Positions 12,417-22,835 of a DNA stretch of 64,000 nt are shown here, piece after piece. Under the pieces are notes generated by a model that saw nothing but the letters and a program-made list of their open reading frames with translations, ran no database searches and was not told the origin of the DNA. The position numbers and the translations under genes were made by a program. The stretch spans positions 1,426,001-1,490,000 of the forward strand of contig JANHCV010000003.1 in the NCBI GenBank assembly GCA_025594325.1. The letters are read 5' to 3'. The DNA comes from Blastocladiella emersonii ATCC 22665 (Eukaryota > Blastocladiomycota > Blastocladiomycetes > Blastocladiales > Blastocladiaceae). Position 1 is the stretch's first letter. Every line of letters starts with the position of its first letter.

Positions 12417-13005
12417 CCGTTCATGGCCTGTCGAGGAACTCCACTACATATACACTCCCCACGAGCTATGAACCTGCGGGACTTGTTGCAATAGGTTGCC
12501 CAGGGCATCCGCGAGCGGCTGAGCTCGTTTGAGCCGGATTCTCGCGGAGGATGGTGGCAACGAGCATCGCCCAGGTCGCCTTCAGCGTCAGCTCTTGATA
12601 TCAGCGCCTGGAACGATCAACATGGCCCTGAACATCATGATCCGAGACGATCAACAGCGTCAACCAACTTGAGGGTGACCTAGACCATGAAAACTACCAA
12701 CAGTTCAAGCACGTGCGCGTCGCCTTTCAATCTTCACTCAGCTGGAGTCCTGACGCTCTAAAACGAAGCATAAATCAAATGATAGCACTGCTGATGCGCG
12801 CGTCATTGAAGTTTCGCGAGCACCCCCGCGAAACGGCTCGTCCGCGGTGGAGCTGTTCGTCAAGTCCTTGAACTCGTATGAAAAAAATTCAGCGGGTATT
12901 CAAGCGTCTCCCGAATGTGTTGTAGCAAGTCTCATTGAGTAACAATTCGAGGTGTATGTATGGAGAGCGACGTGGAGACGAAGGTGGGGCTGGCCCTCGG
13001 GTTGA

Positions 13006-13092
13006 GCTCGCTTACTCGGAACGGGAACTGTGGTGCGCCACATTCGTGAGAATGCCGCTCGTGAGAATGCGCCGCCGGGTGCTCAACATCGC
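13006..13092 (-). repeat. Right terminal inverted repeat of the MITE
   Basis: 87 bp, reverse complement of 12330-12416 with three mismatches. Confidence 0.85.
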
Positions 13093-13218
13093 TAGTGGCG
13101 CAACGCGATCAGCCGTGGCCCGCGTGACGCGGCAGGTCGTGCTTGCATCCCCCTTGACCCACCCTTGACCCGCGCAGCGCGCGCCCGCGCTCTCCTTTGC
13201 CCGCCTCAGCGCCGCGTT

Positions 13219-13582
13219 ATGATAGAATTGCCTACCCAGCCCACGAATGGCGAGACCCGACCATCATCGTCTTCCTCACTTGGCTCGCCACCCGACGAGT
13301 CGGCACCGTTCAGCCAGCGACGCGACGGCCAAGTGGACTCGTACTCTGTTCGCTGGCGTTCTGGCCAAGATCGCGCGCACGCAGTCCCTCATCGCGAGTC
13401 GGACCACGGACGTGCACGCTGACGTCGCGTTCTTCCGCACCAAGATTGTCGCCGCGCGTCGGCAGGGGTTCGTCGAGGTCGTGGCCGTGTTTCGGTCCGT
13501 GCCCGCGTACGCGGACTTGGTTGAAGAGGAGGACCGGTCGCTGCCAGGCTACGGCCAGGCCATGCCGTCGAACGTGGAATAG
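13219..13582 (+). CDS. Unrecognised small gene or gene remnant
   Basis: The 3' part (about 13370-13582) has strong G/C third-position bias and reads DVHADVAFFRTKIVAARR, then an acidic tail ending at TAG 13580. The 5' part is unclear. Two other frames upstream also show coding-like bias (RDPTIIVFLTWLATRR around 13255-13300), and I could not find splice sites that join them in frame. It may be a spliced gene with a missed intron, or a remnant cut off by the MITE that ends 125 bp upstream. No family recognised. Confidence 0.35.
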
Positions 13583-13803
13583 ATGAAGAAACGTTGATTG
13601 AAAGAGATAGAACTGAAAAGCTATCGGCGGGCGCCTCACATGATATCTTGACACGTCTCTCAGCGTCTCTCGCCGATCGCCCGAGCACAGTTCCCGCTCG
13701 TCATTGCACGAAGATCACGAAACCAAGTTTGAGGCAGAGGTCGAAGATATCAAAAATGCTTCTAGTATTACACACACAAACACAAAATCGCCCGGCTCGC
13801 ACC

Positions 13804-16274
13804 CTAGTGCCGCCACTCGGGCTCGTACTCGCCGCCCTGCTGCCGTTGCTGTTGCTGATAGCGGTACTGGTACTGCTGATCCCCGTGCGTCGCTGCGGGC
13901 GTGAGCGCTGGCGGCTGGATACTGCCGTACGCGCCCTGGACATACCCATGGGCGTGCGCCTGGCGGTACCCGCCGTCCATGCTCGGCCCACGGGGCGGCG
14001 CGGCAAACTGCGGCCCGTCCTCGGGCCCGGCGTCCGCGAGGTCGGCGATAGGAAAGAAGCCGTGGTACCCGGGCTCGGCCGCCGCCGCTGCGGGCGCGTC
14101 GTAGTCGACGGGCGACGTGGCCGTGTTCCCGAACAGCTCGCTCTCCTCCTCGTCGTCAGGCTGCGCGCGGCTGCCCAAAAACCCGCCGAGGACGAACGCG
14201 CGCGTGCGGCTTGCGGCGGTACCCGACGACGACCCGGACGTGCGCGACTTGGGCACGTTGGCGAGACTGCTCGTCGCGGTCTCGATGTGCGGCACGATCG
14301 TCGTGGTCGTGACGGCCGCCGGGCGCAGGCTCAGGTCTGAGTGCGACTGCGGTGGGGAGGAAGCGGCAGCGTGCGACGCGGTCCATGCGTGGATCGGCGC
14401 CGTGCTCGCAACGGGCCCTTCGTCGGGCCGCGGCGGGCGCGGCGGCGGGACGGCCGTCATCGACCCGAGCGCAGCGTGCGCTGACGGCCACTGCGCGGTC
14501 AGCGGCGGCGCCGGGCCCGTTGGCGACATGGGGCGGTATACGGAGCGGACCTCGGAGCGCGGCGGCGCGCTGGATTTCGGGAGGACCGAGAATCCGCCCG
14601 CCGCGGCCCCGCGCAGGCGCTGGAGGAGACCAGCACCACCGCTCGAACCGATGTTGCGCATCGGCGCGCCAACGGACTGCGACGGCGCGTAGTTAGCCGC
14701 GCGGTTCCGGCGCGCATAGTGGCGGAACCCGAAGCCGGCGACGGCGAGGACGAGGCACACGGCAGCGACGATCCCGACGATCCCGCCCGCGCCGATCCCG
14801 CCCCCACCCAGCTCGGCGTCGTCGCCGGCGCGCGAGCTGCTGACGGACGAGTTGAGGTACGGGCACCCCTGCGCGGCGGCGATCTCGGCGGTCGCGTACC
14901 CGCACATGACGGTACTATCGAGCCCGAGCGCGGCCGGCGTGCGGCACGCGGTATCCGCAGCCGCGACGAGCGGCAGTCCCAAACTCTCGGTGTCGCGGAC
15001 GAGCTTGTCGTTGCCGCGCGGGCACAGCGTCGCGTTGGCGAGATCGGCCTTGAGGGACTCGAGCCGTTCGGCGCGCGCGCTCGGGCACAGGAGCAGCTGC
15101 GGCTCGCTGCCCGCGGTCGTGGTGCACGGGTGGCGGCGGTCGCGGTAGAAGCGGACCAGGTCCGCCACGGCGAACGTCAGCGAGTACCGGTGGTGCGGCA
15201 GATCGCACCCGGACGCCGCCAGGTTGTGCTCGGGCCAGTGCGTGATGAGCGCCGTCACGAGCGCGCGCAGGTCGTCGGGCGAGCCCACGCGCGACGCGGT
15301 GGAGGCGATGGAGGGGGAGGTTGCGGGCAGGCGAAATTTGAAGTACTCGGACAGGTCCGACGGGAGGAGCACGCTCGCGTCGGCGAGGCCTACGTTCGAG
15401 GATGAGTGTGAGTGGGATCAACTCGACGATCAACCAAGGGGAAACGTACTCTTAAACTGCTGCGACTTGCCGAGATCAAAGCACTTGTTCTCGGCAAACA
15501 CGCCGCTGGAGCACATGAACTGACCGCCGCACCCGTTGGCCGCGGGCGGCGGCGGCGGGACAACCACGGTGGTACGTGGTGGCGCAGCACTCGCCGAAGT
15601 CGACGCGGCAGGCGGCCGGGCCGACGTGGCGACATGGTCGACGCTCGAAGACGGCGCAGGCGCGGGCGAGGCCGAGGTGGGCGCGGGGGCTGGTGGATCG
15701 GGAACCGTCAGCGACTGAGTGGGACTCGGCGAAGCGGAGGAGGAGGGAAGTGGGATCGGCGCCGTGGGCACGGGAGGCGGCGGCGTGGTGCTGGTCGCGG
15801 TCGGCTGCGGCGCGGTGGGGATCGGAGGCGGAGGAAGAAGAGAGGTGAAAGTGGGCACACCAGAGGAGGAAGCCGAGGACGTTGGCGACGGCTGCGGCGG
15901 CTGCGACGTCGGCGATGGGCTGTTGCTGCTCGAGGACGGGACCGGAGTCGGCGCTGGCGGCGAAGAGGAAGAAGACGTCGCTGGTGGTGGTGGCACAGGA
16001 CTAGCCGAGCTCGACGGCGCACTCGACGCCGACGACGACGGTGCAGGAGCAGCCGATCCCGAAGAGGAAGTCGGCGGCGGCGAGGGGACGGGTGGCGCGG
16101 GCGACGGTGCGGCGGAGCCCGTTGGTGCGGGGCCTAGACGACGCGTGCCCTGATCAGTCCTCTGATCGGACCCGACTCTCTGCTCGGAGCTCGCGTACCG
16201 GACGACGACGAGGCAGCAGGCGCGTCGCCGACGGCCAGGCGGACGGCGGGGCTGCCGAGAAAGACGCGATTCAT
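13804..16274 (-). CDS. Mucin-like type I membrane protein with Cys-containing ectodomain
   Basis: Three exons (16199-16274, 15450-16133, 13804-15389; introns of 65 and 60 nt) give 781 aa. After a short N-terminus, residues about 26-215 are a Ser/Thr/Pro/Ala stalk typical of heavily O-glycosylated wall proteins. A Cys-bearing globular part follows (NGCGGQFMC ... CPYLNSS), then a single membrane helix (GIVGIVAAVCLVLAVAGFGF) followed by basic RRNR. A long low-complexity cytoplasmic tail ends in Gln-rich sequence. The layout resembles fungal wall-stress or osmosensors (WSC/Mid2-type) but I recognise no named domain. Oddly, the N-terminus I chose lacks a clear signal peptide, so an extra 5' exon may exist. 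Confidence 0.75.
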
Positions 16275-16727
16275 GATGCGGCCAGTCCAGCGGGGTCGGG
16301 AGATGAACAGACGCGGCCGCGGGAGAGAGCGAGGACCGCTCTTGTAGGGCTGTGCAGAGGCCGCTGAGAGGCCAGGCAATGGTTCGAAATAGTCGGCGAG
16401 GCCGTAAGCAGTCGTCCGCGACGTCGGAGGGCCGAAACGTGTCAGCGTGGCAGGGTGGCACCGCCCGCCGCTGGCCGCTGCTATCCACGCACCTCCCAAA
16501 AATAGCAGGCGCCCCGAGTGGACCGCCGGCCTGCATGCGTGAGCGGCGCGGTCACGCCGTAGCTGCGGGCGCACTGGCGAATCAGACGCCTCGGTGTTGG
16601 CCGCGGAGTCGGGCGTGATGCAAGCGCACGCGGCATGAGCAACGCGAGGCGAAGCCCTCGTCCTGGCGCCTGCAACAGAGAAAAACGATGCTATTATGCG
16701 CTTCCTTGCTATACAGTACTTTCCTCT
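16275..16727. other. Intergenic region upstream of the mucin-like gene
   Basis: About 450 bp between the mucin-like gene start and the PGAP1 stop, both on the minus strand. It should carry the mucin-like promoter and possibly a missed signal-peptide exon. Nothing else is evident. Confidence 0.35.
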
Positions 16728-19295
16728 TTACTCGCGCGCCCACCGGTCGACAGCCCACCCGATCCCGCCCGCGATCCACGCCGCCGCGACCGTCCACCTC
16801 AGCTCGACAGCCCCGATCACGACAGCCGCTGCGACCGCGCCCCACGCGAGCACGACGGCCGTGCGCGTCACCACGTTGCTCGGGTTGAGCGCGGGCGTCG
16901 TGACCGCGACCGCCGCCACCACGTCCATGGCGAGCTCCTTGGTCGGAAACCGCGTCGCCGCCTGCGTCGCGGTGCCCGCGTGCGCGATACACGCCTGTAC
17001 CACGGGCGCGAGCGGGAGCGCGACGAGGAGGGCGAACGACAGCGCCATGGCGGTGCGCAGCGACCGCGACCGCGCTCGCGCGAGCCACGACAGCATCACG
17101 ACGCCCGTCGCGAGCGGCAGGTCGCCGTCGCCCAGCGACATCGCGGCGGGGCACACGGCCGCGGGGATCCCGGCCGATACCGTCGCGAGCGCCGCGGCGA
17201 TCAGCGCGATATCCGCCGCGGTCCCGCCGCCGTGCGTCTTGGGCCACCACCGCGCGACGCGGCGCGCGACAGGCAGAACCGCGTCGTTGAGCGCGACATC
17301 GACGAGGAGGTAGATCGCGCCCGCGAGCATCGCCGCGGCGTGCACCGCGACCGCGTCGCTCGCCGACACCAGCGTGCCGGGGACCACCCACCCGTCGAGC
17401 GCCGGGACGGGCGTCCGTGGGAGCGCCGCGCGCAGCCCGAGCCGCTGCACCCAGTGCGGGACCGAGCCCGTCGCCACCATCGCGGTCAGCGCGACCGTCA
17501 TGATCGCGAACGGCACGGGCCCGCCGAGCGACCGGACCGCGGACCGCGCGCGCACCCACGACTCGGGCGTGTACGCGCTCGCGACTGCGGCGACCGCGAT
17601 CGCCCACGTCAGCGCGGCGACGAGCGGTAGGCCCGCGTGCAGCGCGGTGCTGGCCGCGGTCACGCGCCACGACCGCGATGCGCGGAGGGTCAGAGTCAGC
17701 GGTTTCGGGTGAGGGCAGGCGGTCGCGTTGGCGGGGCTCGGACGCGTCGCGCGGATGTACCGCCTCGTCGGAAGCACGGTTGCCGAGGTCAGGCGGACCA
17801 GGTGCGGCGGGAACTCGGGGTACAGCGACGCGTAGTGGTGCGTCCCGTTGGCCGAGACGGTGGCGAGGCGGCGGTCGTCATGCGAGCCGCCGGCCGAAAA
17901 GTCGCGTACGAGGTCGAGGTGGACCGTCGTGCACGCCGGGTCAGCGGTGGCGTCGGGCGAGTCGAGGGCGGCCTCGAACGTGTACCCGAACTGCGGGTCG
18001 AGCGACCCGGTCAGCCGCCACTGCACGGCCGACGGGATCGCGGCGGGGACCGTCACGCGGGCCGACAGGTCGTCGGACCACTCGGCTTCGCGGGTCTCTA
18101 CTGCGGTAGCCGGAACAACGGTGAACTCCTTGCGGTACGCAGTGAGCACGGTCGACGCGTTCCCCGCGAGCTGCGGGCTCGCGGCGAGCAGGCCGCGGAC
18201 CTGGGCGTGCAGCAGGCCGCGGCACCACAGGATCGACTGGTGGTCGCACGGCGTCAGCGCGCCCGCGACGGCCGTCGAGTGGACGGTCCACCACATGCCG
18301 TCGTGGTGGTGGTGCGACGGTGCGGCCGCGAGCGCCGACCGGACGTGCCGGTCCGTGGCGCCGCCCGTGACCGAGACGACGGGCGGGAGCCAGTGGTCCC
18401 GCGATAGCGCGGCCTCGGCGCGCGCCAGGGACGTGTACAGGTCCGTCATCCCGGCGACGGCGGGGACGGGCGGCGCGGCGTGTGGTGCGGCGAGCGAGAG
18501 GAGGTGGTGGATGATGGACAGACGCGACGTGTCGGAGGACGGGCGCGGGTGGGTGCCGAGCAGCGGGGCGATGCGCGCGACCACGGCGCCCATGGAGTGG
18601 CCGACGACGGGGATCGCGTCAGTGCGGTACCGCTGCGAGAGGAACACGAGCACAGCGTTGACATAGTGGGCCTGGTCAGCCAATAAATGCGGCGACAGCG
18701 CCGAGAGCTCACCCCCAAAGTCAATGGTGAACACGTCAACGTGGTCGGTGAGCGCCGCGTCGGGCAGCCCCGAGAGGTACTGGGGGTCCTTGCGCACGAG
18801 CATCGAGGTGCGCGACGCGAGCGAGCGGGCCTGCTTGTACGACCCGGCGTTGCCGTGCACGAACAGCACGGGGCGCGTCCCCGCGGGCGCCTCGGGCTCC
18901 AGCCACGACGCCGGCGAGAAGCGCGGGTCCGACACGAGCTCGCGGTACAGGAACACGCGGTACCGGTCCACGGCGCGCTGCCGCGTCGCGTTCTCGGACT
19001 GCATCGACCACAGCGCGGCCGGGATCGCGCGCGGCGGGACGGCGGTGGTCCGGATCGCGTCGGCGGCTTCCGCGGCGCGCTGCACCAGGTACGAGGGGAC
19101 GGGCTCGTACGCTGGCCACATGTACACGATCTCGCAAGTCGACCGGTCGAGCGCCGCGCGGTCGCTGTACGCCGCCAGCAGCAGCCCGAGCGCGACGAGG
19201 CCGGCGGCCGCCTGGGTCACGGCCTTCCACACGCTTCGTGTAGGTGCGGGTGGGGGTTGCTTCATTGGATTCATGTTTGGCGAGACACCGGCCAT
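16728..19295 (-). CDS. BST1: GPI inositol-deacylase (PGAP1/Bst1 family)
   Basis: Removes the acyl chain from the inositol of GPI anchors in the ER, allowing export of GPI proteins. Single exon, 855 aa, starting at ATG 19293-19295; a longer frame reaching 19529 would overlap the divergent TUG-like gene. A signal-anchor helix spans residues about 25-43. The lipase core has VLFVHGNAGSYKQ (143-155) and the nucleophile motif GHSMG with Ser234. The N-terminal CEIVYMWPAYEP is a PGAP1 hallmark. The C-terminal third (from about 600) has multiple hydrophobic membrane segments. It is somewhat shorter than yeast Bst1. A 227-bp divergent promoter is shared with the next gene. Confidence 0.92.
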   Translation of the reverse strand: MAGVSPNMNPMKQPPPAPTRSVWKAVTQAAAGLVALGLLLAAYSDRAALDRSTCEIVYMWPAYEPVPSYLVQRAAEAADAIRTTAVPPRAIPAALWSMQSENATRQRAVDRYRVFLYRELVSDPRFSPASWLEPEAPAGTRPVLFVHGNAGSYKQARSLASRTSMLVRKDPQYLSGLPDAALTDHVDVFTIDFGGELSALSPHLLADQAHYVNAVLVFLSQRYRTDAIPVVGHSMGAVVARIAPLLGTHPRPSSDTSRLSIIHHLLSLAAPHAAPPVPAVAGMTDLYTSLARAEAALSRDHWLPPVVSVTGGATDRHVRSALAAAPSHHHHDGMWWTVHSTAVAGALTPCDHQSILWCRGLLHAQVRGLLAASPQLAGNASTVLTAYRKEFTVVPATAVETREAEWSDDLSARVTVPAAIPSAVQWRLTGSLDPQFGYTFEAALDSPDATADPACTTVHLDLVRDFSAGGSHDDRRLATVSANGTHHYASLYPEFPPHLVRLTSATVLPTRRYIRATRPSPANATACPHPKPLTLTLRASRSWRVTAASTALHAGLPLVAALTWAIAVAAVASAYTPESWVRARSAVRSLGGPVPFAIMTVALTAMVATGSVPHWVQRLGLRAALPRTPVPALDGWVVPGTLVSASDAVAVHAAAMLAGAIYLLVDVALNDAVLPVARRVARWWPKTHGGGTAADIALIAAALATVSAGIPAAVCPAAMSLGDGDLPLATGVVMLSWLARARSRSLRTAMALSFALLVALPLAPVVQACIAHAGTATQAATRFPTKELAMDVVAAVAVTTPALNPSNVVTRTAVVLAWGAVAAAVVIGAVELRWTVAAAWIAGGIGWAVDRWARE

Positions 19296-19522
19296 GCGTG
19301 GGGAGAGAGAGAAAGGCTCCGGATTCGGAGCAGGATTCGGAGCAGCAGGGCAAGGGATGAGCCGAGAAAAGAGCGCGTCGGTCACGTCAGTCTCGGCGTG
19401 ACCGCGCCGATCTGGATGACGCGCCGCGCTGCCACGTCCGTTCGTCTTCGCCCCGCTTCTCTGCCCGCCTGCGCTCTCTCTCCTCACGCAACACCGCACA
19501 CGTATCAACAACCAACCAAACC

Positions 19523-21340
19523 ATGTCATCCAACGTCGTGGTCTCGGGCCCCGACAACCGCCGCACCACCGTCAAGGTGACGCCGGCCATGCCGCTGCGC
19601 GACGTGCTCGCCGCCGCGTGCTCGCAGCTCAAGCTCGACGGGCCGAGCGACGGCTACGAGCTGCGCCGCTCCAACGCGCGCCCCGGCACCCCCGGCGCCG
19701 CCCCGCTCGACCTGTCGCTGTCGGTTCGCTTCGCCAACCTCGCCTCGGGCGCCAAGCTCGACCTCGTCCGCCGCTCGGGCGCCGCCATGCGCCGTGCTGC
19801 CAACGCCGTAGTCAAGATCGCACTCCAGCTCGAGGACGGCGGCCGTACCATCGACACGTACCCGGCCACCACGCGCCTGTGGGAGATTCTCCTTCACGTC
19901 GAGGGCAAGTCGCAGGGGTACGCTCATGCACTCGACCACCCTGCTCTGCGCCTAATCGCTGACACGCTTCCGTGTAGCACCATCAACCTCACGCGCCGCG
20001 TCGGCCACCCAAAGGATGGCAGCAAGTCGCTCCTCGGCAAGCTGCAGTCCGCCGTCGGCCAGGACGAGTACATGATCCCGACCCTCAACATCGCCAACCG
20101 CGAGGTCAACACCCTCGAGCTGCTGCGCTCCACCACCCTCGCCTCGCTCGGCGTCGAGGGCAGCGCCGCCATCCGCCTCATGTTCCGCTACTCGGGCAAG
20201 TCGCTCGCCGACGTCCTCCCGATCCTCGACACCCCGCTCCCGCCCATGGAGGCCGCGGCGCCTGAGGCTGCTGCGACGACCGCCGAGGCTCCGCGTGTCC
20301 CGACGCCTACTGCGACCGTCGCTGCCCCTGCCCCTGCTCCTGCTCCCGCTCCGACCGCCGCGGCACCCGCACCAGTGCCCGCCGCTGCGTCGCCTGTCCG
20401 CGCTCCTCCCAGTCCTGCTCCGCTTCCCACCCCTGTCGCCGCTGCTCCTGCCCCTACGCAGACCCTGGCCGATCCCATGGACGTGGACCCGACCCCGGCA
20501 CCACCAGCGCCCGCTACTCCCGCGCCGTCTGCTGCTGCCGCACCACCTGCTCGCGCGACGCCAGAACCTACTCCGGTCCCCGTCGAGCCTGTCGTCATCG
20601 ACCGCAACCCGACCCTCTTCGCCCCGCCCACCGAGTCGTCCATCACCAAGATCGAGCTGCCCGACTCCTTCTTTGACCTGACGGGCGCCGAGCTCAAGGC
20701 CGTCCTCTCGGCCTCGGACCGCCGCCGCCGCGACGCCGAGAACGCCCCGCTGCGCACCGCCGCCATGCGCCAGCGCGAGGAGAACGCCCGCCGCAGCAAG
20801 TATCCCAAGACCCTGGTCCGCGTCCGGTGCCCCGACCAGTTCATTGTCCAGCTCACCTTCCTCTCCAGCGAGTCCGTCGCCGACCTCTACGCCGCCCTCC
20901 GCGACGCCATGGACCCCGCTACCACCGCCAACGTCGCGTGGAAGCTCATCGTCACGGTCCCGCGCGTCCGAGAGCTCGACCCCGCCAACGATTTCTGGGA
21001 CGCCGAGCTCGCGCCCGCCGGTGTCGTGCACCTCACGCTCGACGGGGATTCCGCCGCCGCGTGGCCCGGCGCGACGGCCGCGTTCCGCAAGGACGCCGTC
21101 GGCGAGGTTCAGCTCCTCCCCGAGGCCGGATCCGCGGGCGACGGCGGCCGTAACCTCCTCCTCGAGCAGCAGGCCGCAGCGGGCGGGGTTGACGGCGAGC
21201 GTGAGCGCGCTGCGGCTCGGTCGCGCGCTGCCGCTGCCGCCGCGCAGCGTTCGGCCGAGGGCGGCTCGTCGGCCTCGTCTTCCTCGGGCGGGTTCGGCAT
21301 GAGCAAGCCCAAGTGGTTCAAGGGCTTCACCAAGAACTGA
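19523..21340 (+). CDS. TUG/ASPSCR1-type UBX protein (p97/Cdc48 cofactor)
   Basis: Two exons (19523-19917 and 19978-21340, 60-nt intron) give 585 aa. Residues 1-75 match the TUG ubiquitin-like domain that opens ASPSCR1/TUG proteins. A second ubiquitin-like stretch follows (about 90-215, crossing the intron). Next is a roughly 125-residue Ala/Pro spacer with a DPMDVDPTP motif, then a C-terminal UBX-like domain (about 425-510, RVRCPDQFIVQLTF). TUG-family proteins bind Cdc48/p97, disassemble its hexamers in vitro and affect membrane traffic. The protein ends with a short Lys/Phe tail, KWFKGFTKN. Family assignment rests on domain order. Confidence 0.85.
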   Translation: MSSNVVVSGPDNRRTTVKVTPAMPLRDVLAAACSQLKLDGPSDGYELRRSNARPGTPGAAPLDLSLSVRFANLASGAKLDLVRRSGAAMRRAANAVVKIALQLEDGGRTIDTYPATTRLWEILLHVEGKSQGYAHALDHPALRLIADTLPCSTINLTRRVGHPKDGSKSLLGKLQSAVGQDEYMIPTLNIANREVNTLELLRSTTLASLGVEGSAAIRLMFRYSGKSLADVLPILDTPLPPMEAAAPEAAATTAEAPRVPTPTATVAAPAPAPAPAPTAAAPAPVPAAASPVRAPPSPAPLPTPVAAAPAPTQTLADPMDVDPTPAPPAPATPAPSAAAAPPARATPEPTPVPVEPVVIDRNPTLFAPPTESSITKIELPDSFFDLTGAELKAVLSASDRRRRDAENAPLRTAAMRQREENARRSKYPKTLVRVRCPDQFIVQLTFLSSESVADLYAALRDAMDPATTANVAWKLIVTVPRVRELDPANDFWDAELAPAGVVHLTLDGDSAAAWPGATAAFRKDAVGEVQLLPEAGSAGDGGRNLLLEQQAAAGGVDGERERAAARSRAAAAAAQRSAEGGSSASSSSGGFGMSKPKWFKGFTKN

Positions 21341-22307
21341 GCCCGGGCGTTGATCATAATGTATATTAAATTGCATCGCAACGGACCACGTGCGCCCCTG
21401 TGACCGAAATCGCAACTCCTCTGAACTCAAATGCTGGCGATCGGCGCCTCGTTCTGGACCTGTTACGCACCTCGGTCGATCCATGTATCACGCCAAAGCC
21501 ATCACATGAAGTCCGACTTGATCCCGTTCCCCTCCGCGCCCTCGCCCAACGCGCCCGTCCTCTCCTCGCTCACCTCCTTCAGCTCTCATCCCGCTCCCCG
21601 CCTGTACTCCTTCGCGCTCGTCAAGCGCGACTGGTGGGCCTCCTGCTCGTCAGCGCCGTACCGTGCCTGTCTCGAACACTCAACCCCCACCCTGCCGCAA
21701 CAACTATCCTTGTTCCCCTCGCCCACACACCTCCGCGCCTCCTCGAACCAGCCGCTGCCTCACTCGGCGCACGATGCCAGGGTGAGCTGGCCCATACTTG
21801 CTGTTTTATCCCTCCGCACTAGTCGAACGCGTCGTCCGCGCGCCTCGTGCGCGCGCGCCGGCGTGGGAAGCCCGTCGATTTCAGGCGATCCAGGGACGAA
21901 GATCGTCCACTCGTAGCTGCCCTCTTTGTTCCACGTCTTGTGGGACGCTTGGGCGCCCTGGATCCGCTGCCGGCGGGCTTCTGAAGAACGAAAAGTGCAA
22001 GATCAAACGAACGCATCATAGTACTTCGGTGCAGCTCACCTGCCCGGCGTCTCCACGTCGATTACATCTTGGCTCGCTCGTGAGAGCGTATTTTGCTACT
22101 TTGGCCCTTGATTCTCGTTGTGGCTCCGTCTCCACCTCGGTTTTGCGAGCGTGTTACCGCCTTATATTTCGCGCCTAGGGTGGATCACGACCGATGTTCG
22201 CGCGGGCCCGTCACCACCTCGTCATCGAAAGTCGCGACGGAATTCCCTCGCCGGATCCCACAAGTTTCGTGCAGACAACGCCGCCACGGGCAGGTTTATT
22301 GATTGCT
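21341..22307. other. Region between TUG-like and Opy2-like genes
   Basis: About 970 bp that contains one weak spliced-gene candidate (21506-22000, listed separately) and otherwise no supported feature. Confidence 0.4.
21506..22000 (+). CDS. Possible small spliced gene, unrecognised
   Basis: From ATG 21506 about 50 codons use almost only G or C in third position (MKSDLIPFPSAPSPNAPV ... VKRDWWASCSS). This matches real genes here and is unlike the surrounding non-coding DNA. The bias fades after about 21660, where a GTACCG could be a donor. A second coding-like stretch follows a CACTAG acceptor near 21824 and runs to TGA near 21985. I could not close one frame with confidence. Treat it as a hint of a small gene; the end coordinate is approximate. 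Confidence 0.25.
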
Positions 22308-22835
22308 TTACAGAGAAACGGCAAGGTACGCCGAGGCAGCGACCACCGCGGCCACGGACCACGCCGAGGTCGCGCTATTCGCCACGGCCACGGACTCCTT
22401 CGCCGACGCGCCGTTCACGCTCTCGGCCTCGACCTTGGCGGGCGCGCCGCTCTTCGCTGGTTTGCTGGGTTTCGGCGTGCCTTCCGCCGGCTTATCGCCG
22501 TCCACGGTCGCGCGCTTGCCCGACTCGCTGTCAACCACCTTGGTCCCGAGATCCACGGTGAGCGGGTTGGGCGATAGCGACGATGAACTCACCCGCGCCG
22601 CACACGTCGCCGTCGCGCACGTCATGCAGGTCCGCGTCGTGATCACGCACTCGGTCTCGCCCGTGCACGCCGGCGTGCAGGTCGGCTCGACTTCGGTGAT
22701 CGGACACAGCGCGCAGTTGCTCCACGCGTTGGTCGACGGCGCCGCCGATGTGTCGGGCTCAGGCTGCTGCGGCGCGGCGAGGGCCGCGGATGTCGCGAGG
22801 CCAAGGAGGAGGGTGATGGTCAAAGAGGAGCGCAT
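22308..22835 (-). CDS. Small secreted Opy2-like Cys-rich protein, probably GPI-anchored
   Basis: Single exon, 175 aa. A clear signal peptide (MRSSLTITLLLGLATSAALAA) is followed by a compact Cys module of about 50 residues with eight cysteines, including ECVITTRTCMTCATATC. This spacing resembles the N-terminal domain of the fungal Opy2 membrane anchor of the HOG osmosensing pathway. A Ser/Lys/Pro/Ala-rich stalk follows. The protein then ends in a hydrophobic stretch (SAWSVAAVVAASAYLAVSL) with no cytoplasmic tail, which is the pattern of a GPI-attachment signal. True Opy2 has a transmembrane helix plus a Ste50-binding tail, absent here. It is therefore likely a wall or surface protein sharing only the ectodomain. 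Confidence 0.8.
   Translation of the reverse strand: MRSSLTITLLLGLATSAALAAPQQPEPDTSAAPSTNAWSNCALCPITEVEPTCTPACTGETECVITTRTCMTCATATCAARVSSSSLSPNPLTVDLGTKVVDSESGKRATVDGDKPAEGTPKPSKPAKSGAPAKVEAESVNGASAKESVAVANSATSAWSVAAVVAASAYLAVSL

Larger units (their letters stand above)
12330..13092. mobile_element. 763-bp MITE with 87-bp terminal inverted repeats and TA duplication
   Basis: Positions 12330-12416 and the reverse complement of 13006-13092 match at 84 of 87 bases, starting GCGATGTTGAGCACCCGG. The repeat stops sharply on both outer sides, and each end is flanked by TA (12328-12329 and 13093-13094). That is the target duplication typical of Tc1/mariner-like transposition. The interior is more A/T-rich than the surrounding DNA and encodes nothing I can support, so it is non-autonomous. 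It lies between the kinase promoter and a gene remnant at 13.2 kb. Confidence 0.85.
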
